DNA from: Holophagaceae bacterium
Lineage (GTDB): Bacteria; Acidobacteriota; Holophagae; Holophagales; Holophagaceae
DNA length: 8,102 nucleotides
NCBI GenBank assembly: GCA_003538615.1
Contig: DPRT01000062.1
Coordinates: 1-8,102 of the forward strand
Direction of reading: 5' to 3'
The stretch's first letter is position 1. Every line of letters starts with the position of its first letter. The translations under genes were made by a program, and so were the position numbers. Shown piece after piece: positions 1-6,433 of the stretch. Under the pieces are notes generated by a model. It was given only the letters and a program-made list of their open reading frames with translations. It had not been told where the DNA came from and made no database searches.

Positions 1-192
1 GTGATCCTCATGGCCAAGGACGATCCCTTCATCCCCTGGCAACACGCCGCTGAAGCGAATCCCTCCCCCTCCGTCCACCTGCACCTGGAGGACCGCGGCG
101 GCCACATGGGCTACCTCAGCCGGGACCTGCCGGGCCACCGCTGGCTGCCCTACGCGGTGGAGCACTACGCCAAGGAGCTTCTCAGTTCCTGA
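1..192 (+). CDS. C-terminal fragment of a YheT-like alpha/beta hydrolase (5' end outside window)
   Basis: Only the last 63 residues are present; the frame is open at the left edge and ends at TGA 190-192. What is visible fits the end of the YheT family of alpha/beta-fold hydrolases, which are normally about 320 residues. The motif AKDDPFIP near residues 5-12 carries the usual acid of the catalytic triad, and GGHMGYL (residues 33-39) carries the catalytic histidine. A closing helix after the RWLP segment is also typical. The nucleophile serine would lie upstream of the window. Family members are esterase-like enzymes of poorly defined substrate. The first codon in the window is GTG, but this falls mid-domain and should not be taken as the start. 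The last 11 bp overlap the end of the convergent cysteine desulfurase gene. Confidence 0.82.
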   Translation: MILMAKDDPFIPWQHAAEANPSPSVHLHLEDRGGHMGYLSRDLPGHRWLPYAVEHYAKELLSS

Positions 193-1327
193 CCAGTGCC
201 CGCAGCTCGGCCACCAGCCCCGGCAGCAGATGAGCCACCCGGGTCATCTGCTCGGTGGTGGTGCCCAGACCCAGGCTGAAGCGCACGGTGCCGCGGGCGT
301 AGGCGTCAGGCACCTGCATGGCGCGCAGCACATGGCTGGGCTCGCGCATGCCCGTGCTGCAGGCGCTGCCGGTGGAGACGCAGATGCCCCGCTCCGCCAG
401 CTTGAGCTGAAGCGCCTCGCCTTCGATCCCCCCGAACCCCACGAGGCTGGTATTGGGCAGCCGGTCGGTGTCCGAGCCGTGAATGCGAACGTCCGGAACC
501 TCCGACAGAAGGTGTGATTCAAAGGCATCCCTCAGATCGCGCACCCGCTCCATCTCGGGTAGCCGGGCCATCGCCAGCTCCGCGGCCTTGCCCAGCCCCA
601 CGAGCCCGGGCACGTTCTCCGTGCCGCCGCGGCGGCCGCGCTCCTGGGACCCCCCCAGCATCAGGGGCTTCAGCCGCACGCCGCGGCGGATCATGAGGAG
701 CCCCGTGCCCTTGGGCCCGTGGAACTTGTGGCCGCTGAGGCAGAGCAGGTCCGCACCCCAGGCCCCGGCATCCACGGGCACCTTGCCCACGGCCTGGGTG
801 GCATCCACCAGGAAGAGGGCGCCCTTCGCTTTCGCGAGGCGGCCCGCTTCGGCCGCCGGAAACAGCACGCCTGACTCGTTGTTGGCGGCCATGACCGCCA
901 CCAGGGCCGTGTCCGGGCGCACGGCGGCCTCCAGCGCCGCCAGATCCAGACGGCCCTCGCCGTCCACGCCCACATCCGTGACCTCGCCCCCCTGCGCTTT
1001 CCACCAGGACACCAGGGCCCGCACCGCGGGATGCTCCACCGCGGTCGTGACAAGGTGCCGCTTGGTGGGGAAGGCCTCCCACGCGCCCCGGAAGGCATGG
1101 TTCAGGCTTTCCGTGCCGCCGGAGGTGAAGACGATCTCCGCAGGGGCGCAACCCACGAGCGCCGCCACCTGCTCCCGGGCCGCCACCACCGCGCCATCCG
1201 ACAGGTGGCCCAGGGCATAGGCCGCGCTGGCGTTGCCGAAGCGCTCCATGAACCAGGGGCGCATGGCCTCGAAGGCCCCGGGATCCAGGGCCGTGGTGGC
1301 GTTGTGGTCGAGGTAGAGGAGATCCAT
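182..1327 (-). CDS. nifS: NifS/IscS-type cysteine desulfurase (class V aminotransferase fold, PLP-dependent)
   Basis: This 381-residue protein matches the usual length of NifS/IscS enzymes, which convert L-cysteine to L-alanine and pass sulfur, via a cysteine persulfide, to Fe-S cluster assembly or tRNA thiolation. The N-terminus LYLDHNATT is the family signature. Other visible motifs are TSGGTESLN (68-76), EHP with the PLP-stacking His99, NNESG (149-153), DATQ (175-178), SGHKFHGPKG with Schiff-base Lys201, and RRGGTENV (232-239). The mobile loop STGSACSTG places the catalytic cysteine at 323, followed by EPSHVLRAM. ATG at 1327 is chosen because homology begins there; the frame stays open upstream but is only the shadow of the next gene. 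An AGGA overlapping the TAG of the preceding hydrolase, 5 nt away, suggests translational coupling. No IscU/NifU scaffold gene is in the window, so the exact role (nifS, iscS or a tRNA-thiolation enzyme) is not fixed. Confidence 0.95.
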   Translation of the reverse strand: MDLLYLDHNATTALDPGAFEAMRPWFMERFGNASAAYALGHLSDGAVVAAREQVAALVGCAPAEIVFTSGGTESLNHAFRGAWEAFPTKRHLVTTAVEHPAVRALVSWWKAQGGEVTDVGVDGEGRLDLAALEAAVRPDTALVAVMAANNESGVLFPAAEAGRLAKAKGALFLVDATQAVGKVPVDAGAWGADLLCLSGHKFHGPKGTGLLMIRRGVRLKPLMLGGSQERGRRGGTENVPGLVGLGKAAELAMARLPEMERVRDLRDAFESHLLSEVPDVRIHGSDTDRLPNTSLVGFGGIEGEALQLKLAERGICVSTGSACSTGMREPSHVLRAMQVPDAYARGTVRFSLGLGTTTEQMTRVAHLLPGLVAELRALVRN

Positions 1328-1332
1328 GGATC

Positions 1333-2178
1333 CTAGTGTCCCATCCCGGCCTGCCTTCGCAGAAACCCCAGCGCCTCCGACCAGGGCGGCTGGCCCGGAG
1401 CCAGGGACAGCCCGTTGTGAGCGGCCCGGGGGGTCTCCCAGAGGCGGACGGGTCCCGGGCAGCCCTGGGCCAACCGGCGGCCCTGGCCGGGGCCCACCAC
1501 CTCGTCCCGTCCCGCCACCAGGATCGCCACAGGCCCCGGGTAGCCGCGGATGGCTTCCAGGCTGTCCCAGCGATCCCGCAACAGGACCTTCATGGGCAGG
1601 TAGGGGTAGTGCCAGGCGGCCACCTCGGTCATCCGGGCGAAGGGCACGGGCAGCAGGAGCCCGGCCACCGACCCCGGCTCGGCGGCGGCCACCTGGACCG
1701 CCACGCCGGAACCGAGGCTCTCCCCCAGCAGGATCACCGGGGCATCCGACTCCTCCTTCAGCCTGCGCAGGGCTCTGCGGGCATCCGCCACCAGCGCGGT
1801 TTCGGAGGGCACGCCCACCCGGGGCCCGTAGCCCGGATACTCCAGGAGCACCCCTTCGAAGCCCGCCGCCTCCAGCACCGGGAGGTAGTCCACCCGGCCC
1901 AGGGCGTCTCCGGCATTCCCGTGCAGCACGAGGACCCGGGGGAGGCTCCGCCGTACCGCCCGCCGCCATCCGAGCAGGTCCCCCTTGCCGTCCTGCCAGG
2001 GCACCAGCCCCACGCGCACGGCCCGCTGGAGCGCCTCCGGCTCGCCTTCGTGATCCGGGAAGTACATCAGGCGGCGCTGGGCCAGGAAGGCCAGGAGGCA
2101 GAGCCCGGCATAGATCCCTACGCCCCAGACCAGCAGCTTGAAGGGCCAGGCAAGCCAGGGTGGCCAGGACCGGACCAC
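1333..2178 (-). CDS. Membrane-anchored alpha/beta hydrolase, BEM46/YfhR (ABHD13/17-like) family
   Basis: This 281-residue protein has a hydrophobic N-terminal segment at about residues 9-33, preceded by an arginine and followed by QRRLMYFPD. That arrangement is typical of BEM46/YfhR-like hydrolases, which are tethered to the membrane by one helix. The catalytic domain shows LVLHGNAGD (83-91, oxyanion region), the nucleophile elbow GESLGSG with Ser154, GRDEVV with the likely catalytic Asp225, and AAHNGL with the likely catalytic His254. Family members act as esterases or thioesterases, but I cannot name a substrate. The start is GTG at 2178, 3 nt after the TGA of the upstream AlaX gene. GAGGG about 8 nt upstream, inside the end of alaX, can serve as the ribosome binding site. 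The stop lies 5 nt before the cysteine desulfurase start, so it is the middle gene of a likely three-gene operon. Confidence 0.92.
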   Translation of the reverse strand: MVRSWPPWLAWPFKLLVWGVGIYAGLCLLAFLAQRRLMYFPDHEGEPEALQRAVRVGLVPWQDGKGDLLGWRRAVRRSLPRVLVLHGNAGDALGRVDYLPVLEAAGFEGVLLEYPGYGPRVGVPSETALVADARRALRRLKEESDAPVILLGESLGSGVAVQVAAAEPGSVAGLLLPVPFARMTEVAAWHYPYLPMKVLLRDRWDSLEAIRGYPGPVAILVAGRDEVVGPGQGRRLAQGCPGPVRLWETPRAAHNGLSLAPGQPPWSEALGFLRRQAGMGH

Positions 2179-2181
2179 GGA

Positions 2182-3369
2182 TCAGCCCTCGCGCGCCTGG
2201 AGGCTGGCCAGGGCCTCGGCCCGCGCCGCCAGGCTGGGGGCCTTGCCCTGGAAGGTCTTCCCAGCCCCGCCGCCCTTGGCGCCCAGGATCGCGGCCACGG
2301 CCTTGCCCGCCGACGGCACATCGAAGGTGGAGTCTGCTCCGGCGCTCAACAGGAAGAGCCCCTGCCCCCCCGCATCCGTGGTGAGGAACACGGCCTTGGC
2401 CGGGTCCGCTGTGAGGATGCCCCGGGCCAGCTTCTGAAGGAAGCCCGCGTCCCGGCCCTCCAGGTGAGCCTCCGCCAGGACACCGGGCCGCGCAGCCAGG
2501 GCCGCGGCCTGGTGGTCCGCCAGTTCCTCCTCCAGCCTCCGGCTGCGGCGCTCCAGGGCCAGCAGCTGGTCCAGCTTGATCTGGAGGGCCGGGACCAGGT
2601 CCTCGTCCGGTGCGCCCAGTTGGGCGCGCAGCGCGGCGTTCCGGGTCTCGTGGGCGCCGAGGCGGTGCCGCACCCGGCCGCCCGCCACGTAGAAGAGCCG
2701 CGTGCCGCCCCGGATGCTCTCGGTGCCCAGCAGCTTCAGGGCCTCGATCTCGCCCGTGTGGCGCAGGTGCGTGCCGCCGCAGGTGTTCAGGTCCACGCCC
2801 GCGATCTCCACCAGGCGGATGTCGCCGACATGACCATCCGGAAGGCCGCGGGAACGCACGGCCTCCTGGCCGTAGGCCTCGGCACTGACCCAGCGGGCCG
2901 ACACCTCGCGCCGCGCGCGGATCTCCGCGGCCACGGCTTCTTCCAATACCTCCATTTCGCGCAGCGAAATGGAGGCCGCATCCAGCTCGATGTCGCAGAC
3001 CGTGCCGCCCAGGTGGAAGGCGGTGGTGGCCCATTTGAACTGGTCCTGGGCCACGGCCGTGAGCAGGTGCTGGCCCGTGTGCTGCTGCATGTGATCGAAG
3101 CGGCGGGCCCAATCCAGCTTCAGCGAGGCCGGACCTTCCGCCGCCGGGGCGGCCAGGTAGTGACGGATCTCCCCGTCGCGCTTCTGCACATCCACCACGG
3201 CCACACCGTTGACCGTGCCCAGGTCGCAGGGCTGGCCACCGCCCTCAGGGTAGAAGACCGTGTCCTCCAGAACCACGAAGGCACGGCCCTTCTCCTCGCC
3301 GCAGCGGAGGATGCGGGTCTCCAACGAGGTGGCGAAAGGGTCGCGTTCGTAGGCCGGAAACGGGGACAT
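2182..3369 (-). CDS. alaX: AlaX-type alanyl-tRNA editing protein (AlaX-L, with DHHA1-like C-terminus)
   Basis: AlaX proteins are free-standing relatives of the editing domain of alanyl-tRNA synthetase; they hydrolyse Ser-tRNA(Ala), and in some cases Gly-tRNA(Ala), in the cytoplasm. This 395-residue protein has the long (AlaX-L) layout. Visible motifs are FYPEGGGQPCDLG (39-51), the zinc-site pair HTGQH (His97, His101) and CGGTH (Cys197, His201), a coiled-coil-like helix (about 260-292), and a C-terminal DHHA1-like part with GAKGGGAGKTFQGKA (363-377). No aminoacylation domain is present, so it is not AlaRS. ATG 3369 puts homology close to the N-terminus. The ribosome binding site is poor: only TAGG about 8 nt upstream on the - strand, so a leaderless or weakly initiated transcript is possible. 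It heads the cluster with the hydrolase and desulfurase. Codons near 2938-2970 include ATT, GTA and TTG, unusual for this window, beside a perfect inverted repeat. Confidence 0.93.
   Translation of the reverse strand: MSPFPAYERDPFATSLETRILRCGEEKGRAFVVLEDTVFYPEGGGQPCDLGTVNGVAVVDVQKRDGEIRHYLAAPAAEGPASLKLDWARRFDHMQQHTGQHLLTAVAQDQFKWATTAFHLGGTVCDIELDAASISLREMEVLEEAVAAEIRARREVSARWVSAEAYGQEAVRSRGLPDGHVGDIRLVEIAGVDLNTCGGTHLRHTGEIEALKLLGTESIRGGTRLFYVAGGRVRHRLGAHETRNAALRAQLGAPDEDLVPALQIKLDQLLALERRSRRLEEELADHQAAALAARPGVLAEAHLEGRDAGFLQKLARGILTADPAKAVFLTTDAGGQGLFLLSAGADSTFDVPSAGKAVAAILGAKGGGAGKTFQGKAPSLAARAEALASLQAREG
2949..2975. repeat. Perfect 12-bp inverted repeat with 3-nt loop inside alaX
   Basis: The left arm CCTCCATTTCGC (2949-2960) and right arm GCGAAATGGAGG (2964-2975) are exact reverse complements separated by three bases (gca). 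On the coding strand this would form a 12-bp RNA stem with a UGC triloop, covering residues 132-141 of the AlaX protein. No U-run follows, so it is not an ordinary intrinsic terminator. Nearby codons are less G/C-rich than the surroundings. The symmetry is seen directly; any function (protein-binding site, translational pause, mRNA stability) is inference. Confidence 0.9.
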
Positions 3370-3375
3370 GGAGGG

Positions 3376-3402
3376 AGCCTAGCACAGCACCGCTGATAGG
3401 CT
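3376..3402. promoter_or_regulatory. Divergent alaX/rarA control region with mirrored TGnTAGGCT motif
   Basis: Only 45 bp (3370-3414) separate the divergent starts of alaX and rarA. Within them, AGCCTA at 3376-3381 and TAGGCT at 3397-3402 form an inverted repeat with a 15-bp centre. Read outward, each arm is preceded by TG plus one base, giving TGCTAGGCT toward alaX and TGATAGGCT toward rarA. This resembles a weak extended -10 element (TGnTAnnnT) on each strand. If used, the alaX transcript would begin at or beside its ATG, and the rarA leader would be only about 6 nt. The alternative is an operator for a dimeric regulator. I see no convincing -35 box for either direction. Confidence 0.35.
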
Positions 3403-3409
3403 GGAGAGG
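3403..3409 (+). promoter_or_regulatory. Ribosome binding site of rarA
   Basis: GGAGAGG lies 5 nt upstream of ATG 3415. It is a good match to the anti-Shine-Dalgarno sequence, and it supports this start over downstream in-frame codons such as ATG 3541. Confidence 0.75.
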
Positions 3410-3414
3410 TCGCC

Positions 3415-4803
3415 ATGTCCCACGTCCCCCTGCCCGAACGCCTCCGCCCCGCCACCCTCGCTGAGGTGGTGGGCCAGGCCCATCTCCTGGGGCCCAAGGG
3501 GGCGCTGACGCGGCTCACGGCGGGCGGGCGGCTGCCCTCCATGGTGATGTGGGGCCCCCCGGGCACCGGCAAGACCACCCTGGCCCGCATCCTGGCCGAG
3601 GCCACGGGCCACGGCTTCATGGAATTCTCGGGCGTCAGCGGCAGCGCCGCGGAGCTGAAGAAGTTCCTGGCGGACAGCCGCGAGATGCCCCTGTTCCGCA
3701 CGGTGCCGCCCGTGGTGTTCCTGGACGAGATCCACCGCTTCAACCGGGCCCAGCAGGACATCCTGCTGCCCTTCCTGGAGCGCGGCGAGGCCATCCTCAT
3801 CGGGGCCACCACGGAAAACCCGGCCTTCTACCTGAACCCGGCGCTGCGCAGCCGCTGCCAGCTCATCGCGTTGAAGGCCCTGGAACCCCTCCACATCCAG
3901 CAGGTGCTGAAGCGGGCCTGGGCCAAGGAACAGCCTGGCCAGCCGGAGCCCGCCGAGGTCTTCGAGTGGCTCTCCCACTGGGCCGGCGGCGACCTGCGCT
4001 CGGCGCTGTCGGGACTGGAAACGTGGATGGAGATGCCGGATCCGGACCTGGAATCCCTCCAGGGCGCCCTGGGCGGACGCATGATGTTCGACCGCGCCGA
4101 TGGCCACTACGATCTGGCCAGCGCCTTCCAGAAGAGCCTCCGGGGCTCGGACGCCGACGCGGCCCTCTACTACCTGAGCCGCATGATCCGCGGCGGCGAG
4201 GATCCCCGCTTCATCGCCCGGCGCCTCATGGTCTGCGCCGCCGAGGACGTGGGCAACGCCGATCCCCAGGCCTTCCTCCTCTGCGAGGCCGCCAGCCGGG
4301 CCGTGGAGCAGATCGGCTGGCCCGAGGCCCGCATCCCCCTGGCCCAGGCCGTCATCTACACCGCCAACGCCCCCAAGAGCAACGCCACGGTTCTGGCCGT
4401 GGATGCGGCCCTGGCCGCCGACGACGCGCCCATTCCCGAAGCCATCCGCGACGCCCACACCAGCACCGCCCGCAAGGCCGGCCGGGGCGCGGGCTACCAC
4501 TACTCCCACGACGACTACGACCGGGAGCAGACCTTCCTGCCCGACAAGCTGCGCGGCCATTCCTTTTACGAACCGAAGCGCCCCCAGGAACGCAGCTGGC
4601 GGGATCGGCAGGAGCCAGACGCTGGAGCCCTCTCGGCCCTGTGGGAGGCCTGGGTCGACGCCCACCCCGACGGCGGCGAGCTGCCCCTGGAAGCCTGGAG
4701 CGCCGACCTGGCCTGCAGCCGCGAAGCCCTGGCCCGGACCCTCGGCAAGCTGGCCCAGGGGAAGTTCACCCTGGGGCGGAAGCTGGAAGCGAAACCGGTC
4801 TAA
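3415..4803 (+). CDS. rarA: Replication-associated recombination protein RarA (MgsA, AAA+ ATPase)
   Basis: RarA/MgsA (Mgs1/WRNIP1 in eukaryotes) is a clamp-loader-like AAA+ ATPase that forms tetramers and acts at stalled replication forks and single-stranded DNA ends. The 462-residue protein begins with the usual [17 protein letters not shown]. Walker A is GPPGTGKTT (47-55), Walker B VFLDEIH (101-107), sensor 1 GATTEN (130-135), and the arginine-finger region LRSRC is at 144-148. The MgsA-type oligomerisation part follows with [24 protein letters not shown] (261-284), then NAPKSN (318-323) and [13 protein letters not shown] (375-387). Beyond residue 387, where most homologues stop within about 20-60 residues, a 75-residue tail ends in predicted helices and [19 protein letters not shown], suggestive of a winged-helix-like fold. 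It is divergent from alaX and ends tail-to-tail with the receptor gene, overlapping it by 4 bp. Confidence 0.96.
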   Translation: MSHVPLPERLRPATLAEVVGQAHLLGPKGALTRLTAGGRLPSMVMWGPPGTGKTTLARILAEATGHGFMEFSGVSGSAAELKKFLADSREMPLFRTVPPVVFLDEIHRFNRAQQDILLPFLERGEAILIGATTENPAFYLNPALRSRCQLIALKALEPLHIQQVLKRAWAKEQPGQPEPAEVFEWLSHWAGGDLRSALSGLETWMEMPDPDLESLQGALGGRMMFDRADGHYDLASAFQKSLRGSDADAALYYLSRMIRGGEDPRFIARRLMVCAAEDVGNADPQAFLLCEAASRAVEQIGWPEARIPLAQAVIYTANAPKSNATVLAVDAALAADDAPIPEAIRDAHTSTARKAGRGAGYHYSHDDYDREQTFLPDKLRGHSFYEPKRPQERSWRDRQEPDAGALSALWEAWVDAHPDGGELPLEAWSADLACSREALARTLGKLAQGKFTLGRKLEAKPV

Positions 4804-6371
4804 TCGTCGCTGGACCAGCCCAGCAGGCTCACGCCGTAGCGCTGGCCGCAGGCATGGAGGGGCACGGTGAGCACCGTGATGATGGCCCCGGTGTCCCGGG
4901 CATAGGTCTGCACCAGGAAGTCCCCGGGGGCCGAAGCCCCCTCGGACAGATCTGCCATCCGGCGGAAAGCCTCCCGGGAGGCCTGGTCCGGCAGGCCCTC
5001 CGCGGCCTCGCCCAGACCGTGGCGAGCCCCCCGCACCAGCACCCGGTTGTCCGTGAAGAAGCGCTTGGCGCGGTTGCCCGCCAGATCCTTGGCCGGCTGC
5101 CCCGTCCAGTCCTGGACGTAGCGGCGGTTGTGGGACGGGGCGTAGCTGTTGAGGTCGAGGATCAGGGCGAAGGTGAGGCGGGGCTCCAGGTCCAGGACGT
5201 GATCGAAGGCCTCCTGGAGGGGAAGCTCCACCAGGGCGTCGTAGGCCGTGCGGTACTTGGGCGGCGCGAACCCGGAAGGGGGCACGTGCAGCACGCCGAA
5301 GAACCGCGACAGGCTCTGGATGCCCGGCCCCCGGATTTCGGTGTAGTCGAGGGCCAGGAGGTCCTCGGCCCGCAGCTGGCCTGCCTTCACGGGGGCCTCC
5401 AGCAGCTCCGCGGCGGTCCGGGAGAGGTCCCGGCCCAGGCCCAGGGCCCGGTGGAACAGCGAGCCCGTGTCGTGGGCCGCCAGGTGGCGATGGCCCACCT
5501 CCGTGAGCGAAGACAGGCGGAAGGCATCCTGGGCCACGGCCTCCGCTTCGGATTTCAGGGTTCCCGTGGAGTCCAGCAGGCGCCCGGAGGCCTCCACCAG
5601 GGTGCGGGCCGCTGCGTGCTCCTCAGAAGCCGACTGGGCGATGCTGGACACGTGGCCCGCCGCAGTGTCTGCCAGATCCGCGATGCCCGCGAACCGCTGC
5701 TCCACGGATTCGACCTGGGTCCGGGTTTCCGAGGCCAGGGCCAGGCTGCGGTCCATGGCCTCCCGGGCGGGGTCGAGGTCCCTGCGGATGGCTTCCAGCA
5801 GGGCGCCGATCTCCTGGGTCTGCCGGGAGGTGCGATCCGCCAGCTTCCGCACCTCCTCGGCCACCACCGCGAAACCCCGGCCGAAGGCCCCGGCATGGGC
5901 GGCCTCGATGGCGGCATTGAGGCTGAGCAGCCCCGTGCGATCGGCGATCTCCCCGATGACCTGCGAGACCTCGTTGACCTGGAGGATGTGGCCCATCAGG
6001 GATTCCAGCCGCTCCGCCGTCAGGTTCGTCTGCTGCTGGAGCTGCCGCACCGTCGCCACCGCCTGGCCGCTTTCCTGGAGGCCGTGGCGGGTGAGGTCGG
6101 CCATGTGGCGGGTGGCCTCGGCGCTTTCCTCCGCCGCCGAGGCCCCCTGGGAAATGCTGCTGCCCAGGCCTTCGAGGGTGGTCTGGATGGACCGGGTGCT
6201 GTCGAGGATCTGGTCGATCTCCCGGGCCAGGGTCTGCACCCGCACCGAGGTGCGGGCGGCCCCGGCGGCGGAGCGGTTGATCACGCCTTCCAGGCCCGCA
6301 AGATCCTGGGCGAGCTGGGGGTCGCGGTCGGTGGAACCATCGGGGGCGGATCGATCAATGGGATCGGACAT
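4800..6371 (-). CDS. Soluble methyl-accepting chemotaxis-type receptor with C-terminal sensor domain
   Basis: This 523-residue protein has no membrane segment or signal peptide, so it should be cytoplasmic. Residues about 45-300 form the long helical hairpin of the MCP signalling domain, with its tip at about 138-175 ([19 protein letters not shown], then [19 protein letters not shown]). The tip contacts CheA and CheW. Glutamate pairs at 81-82 (SAAEESAEA) and 250-251 (SASEEHAAA) are candidate methylation sites. The C-terminal region, about 305-523, resembles a sensor domain found after the signalling domain in many MCPs. It shows PPKYRTAYD (370-378), [11 protein letters not shown] (405-415), [10 protein letters not shown] (433-442) and [11 protein letters not shown] (486-496). 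Its ligand is unknown. The tip reads HAGAFGRG where the common form is RAGExGRG. ATG 6371 is preceded by GAAGG with 5 nt between. No che genes are in the window. Confidence 0.9.
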   Translation of the reverse strand: MSDPIDRSAPDGSTDRDPQLAQDLAGLEGVINRSAAGAARTSVRVQTLAREIDQILDSTRSIQTTLEGLGSSISQGASAAEESAEATRHMADLTRHGLQESGQAVATVRQLQQQTNLTAERLESLMGHILQVNEVSQVIGEIADRTGLLSLNAAIEAAHAGAFGRGFAVVAEEVRKLADRTSRQTQEIGALLEAIRRDLDPAREAMDRSLALASETRTQVESVEQRFAGIADLADTAAGHVSSIAQSASEEHAAARTLVEASGRLLDSTGTLKSEAEAVAQDAFRLSSLTEVGHRHLAAHDTGSLFHRALGLGRDLSRTAAELLEAPVKAGQLRAEDLLALDYTEIRGPGIQSLSRFFGVLHVPPSGFAPPKYRTAYDALVELPLQEAFDHVLDLEPRLTFALILDLNSYAPSHNRRYVQDWTGQPAKDLAGNRAKRFFTDNRVLVRGARHGLGEAAEGLPDQASREAFRRMADLSEGASAPGDFLVQTYARDTGAIITVLTVPLHACGQRYGVSLLGWSSDD

Positions 6372-6396
6372 CGGACCTTCCGGGGGGATGTTCCTC

Positions 6397-6423
6397 CCAT
6401 CGACGTCCTGCAGCCAGACTTAA
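6397..6423 (-). promoter_or_regulatory. Possible sigma-28 (FliA)-type promoter of the chemoreceptor gene
   Basis: On the - strand, TTAAGTCT (6423-6416) is followed after exactly 11 nt by GTCGATGG (6404-6397). The FliA consensus is TAAAGTTT-N11-GCCGATAA, so the matches are 6/8 and 5/8 with ideal spacing. The predicted start near 6390 would leave a leader of about 19 nt containing the GAAGG ribosome binding site. FliA control is common for chemoreceptor genes. The match is partial and the site is small, so chance similarity remains possible; the gene could also be read through from the pirin genes. Confidence 0.35.
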
Positions 6424-6433
6424 ACCAGGACCT

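Noticed and set aside
1321..1332. 12-bp perfect palindrome GATCCATGGATC centred on the desulfurase start codon
   Set aside because: A loopless palindrome of six base pairs is expected about twice in 8 kb by chance, and half of it is fixed by the start codon and the LYLD-coding context. No further support for an operator.
182..3112. A 976-codon open frame on the - strand running through the desulfurase and across both upstream genes
   Set aside because: Only the last 381 codons resemble a protein family. The upstream part is rich in Gly/Pro/Arg, has no homology signature, and lies over two well-supported genes in other frames. It is a stop-poor shadow caused by high GC.
6239..6256. Inverted repeat CCCGCACC / GGTGCGGG with a 2-base loop inside the receptor gene
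   Set aside because: 8-bp G/C-rich arms are close to chance expectation in DNA of this composition, and there is no T-run or other signal nearby.
6406..6432. Possible terminator hairpin after the pirin gene (GTCCTG / CAGGAC arms)
   Set aside because: Six-base arms with a 15-base loop and no T-run do not make a credible intrinsic terminator, and the interval is better explained as promoter space for the receptor.
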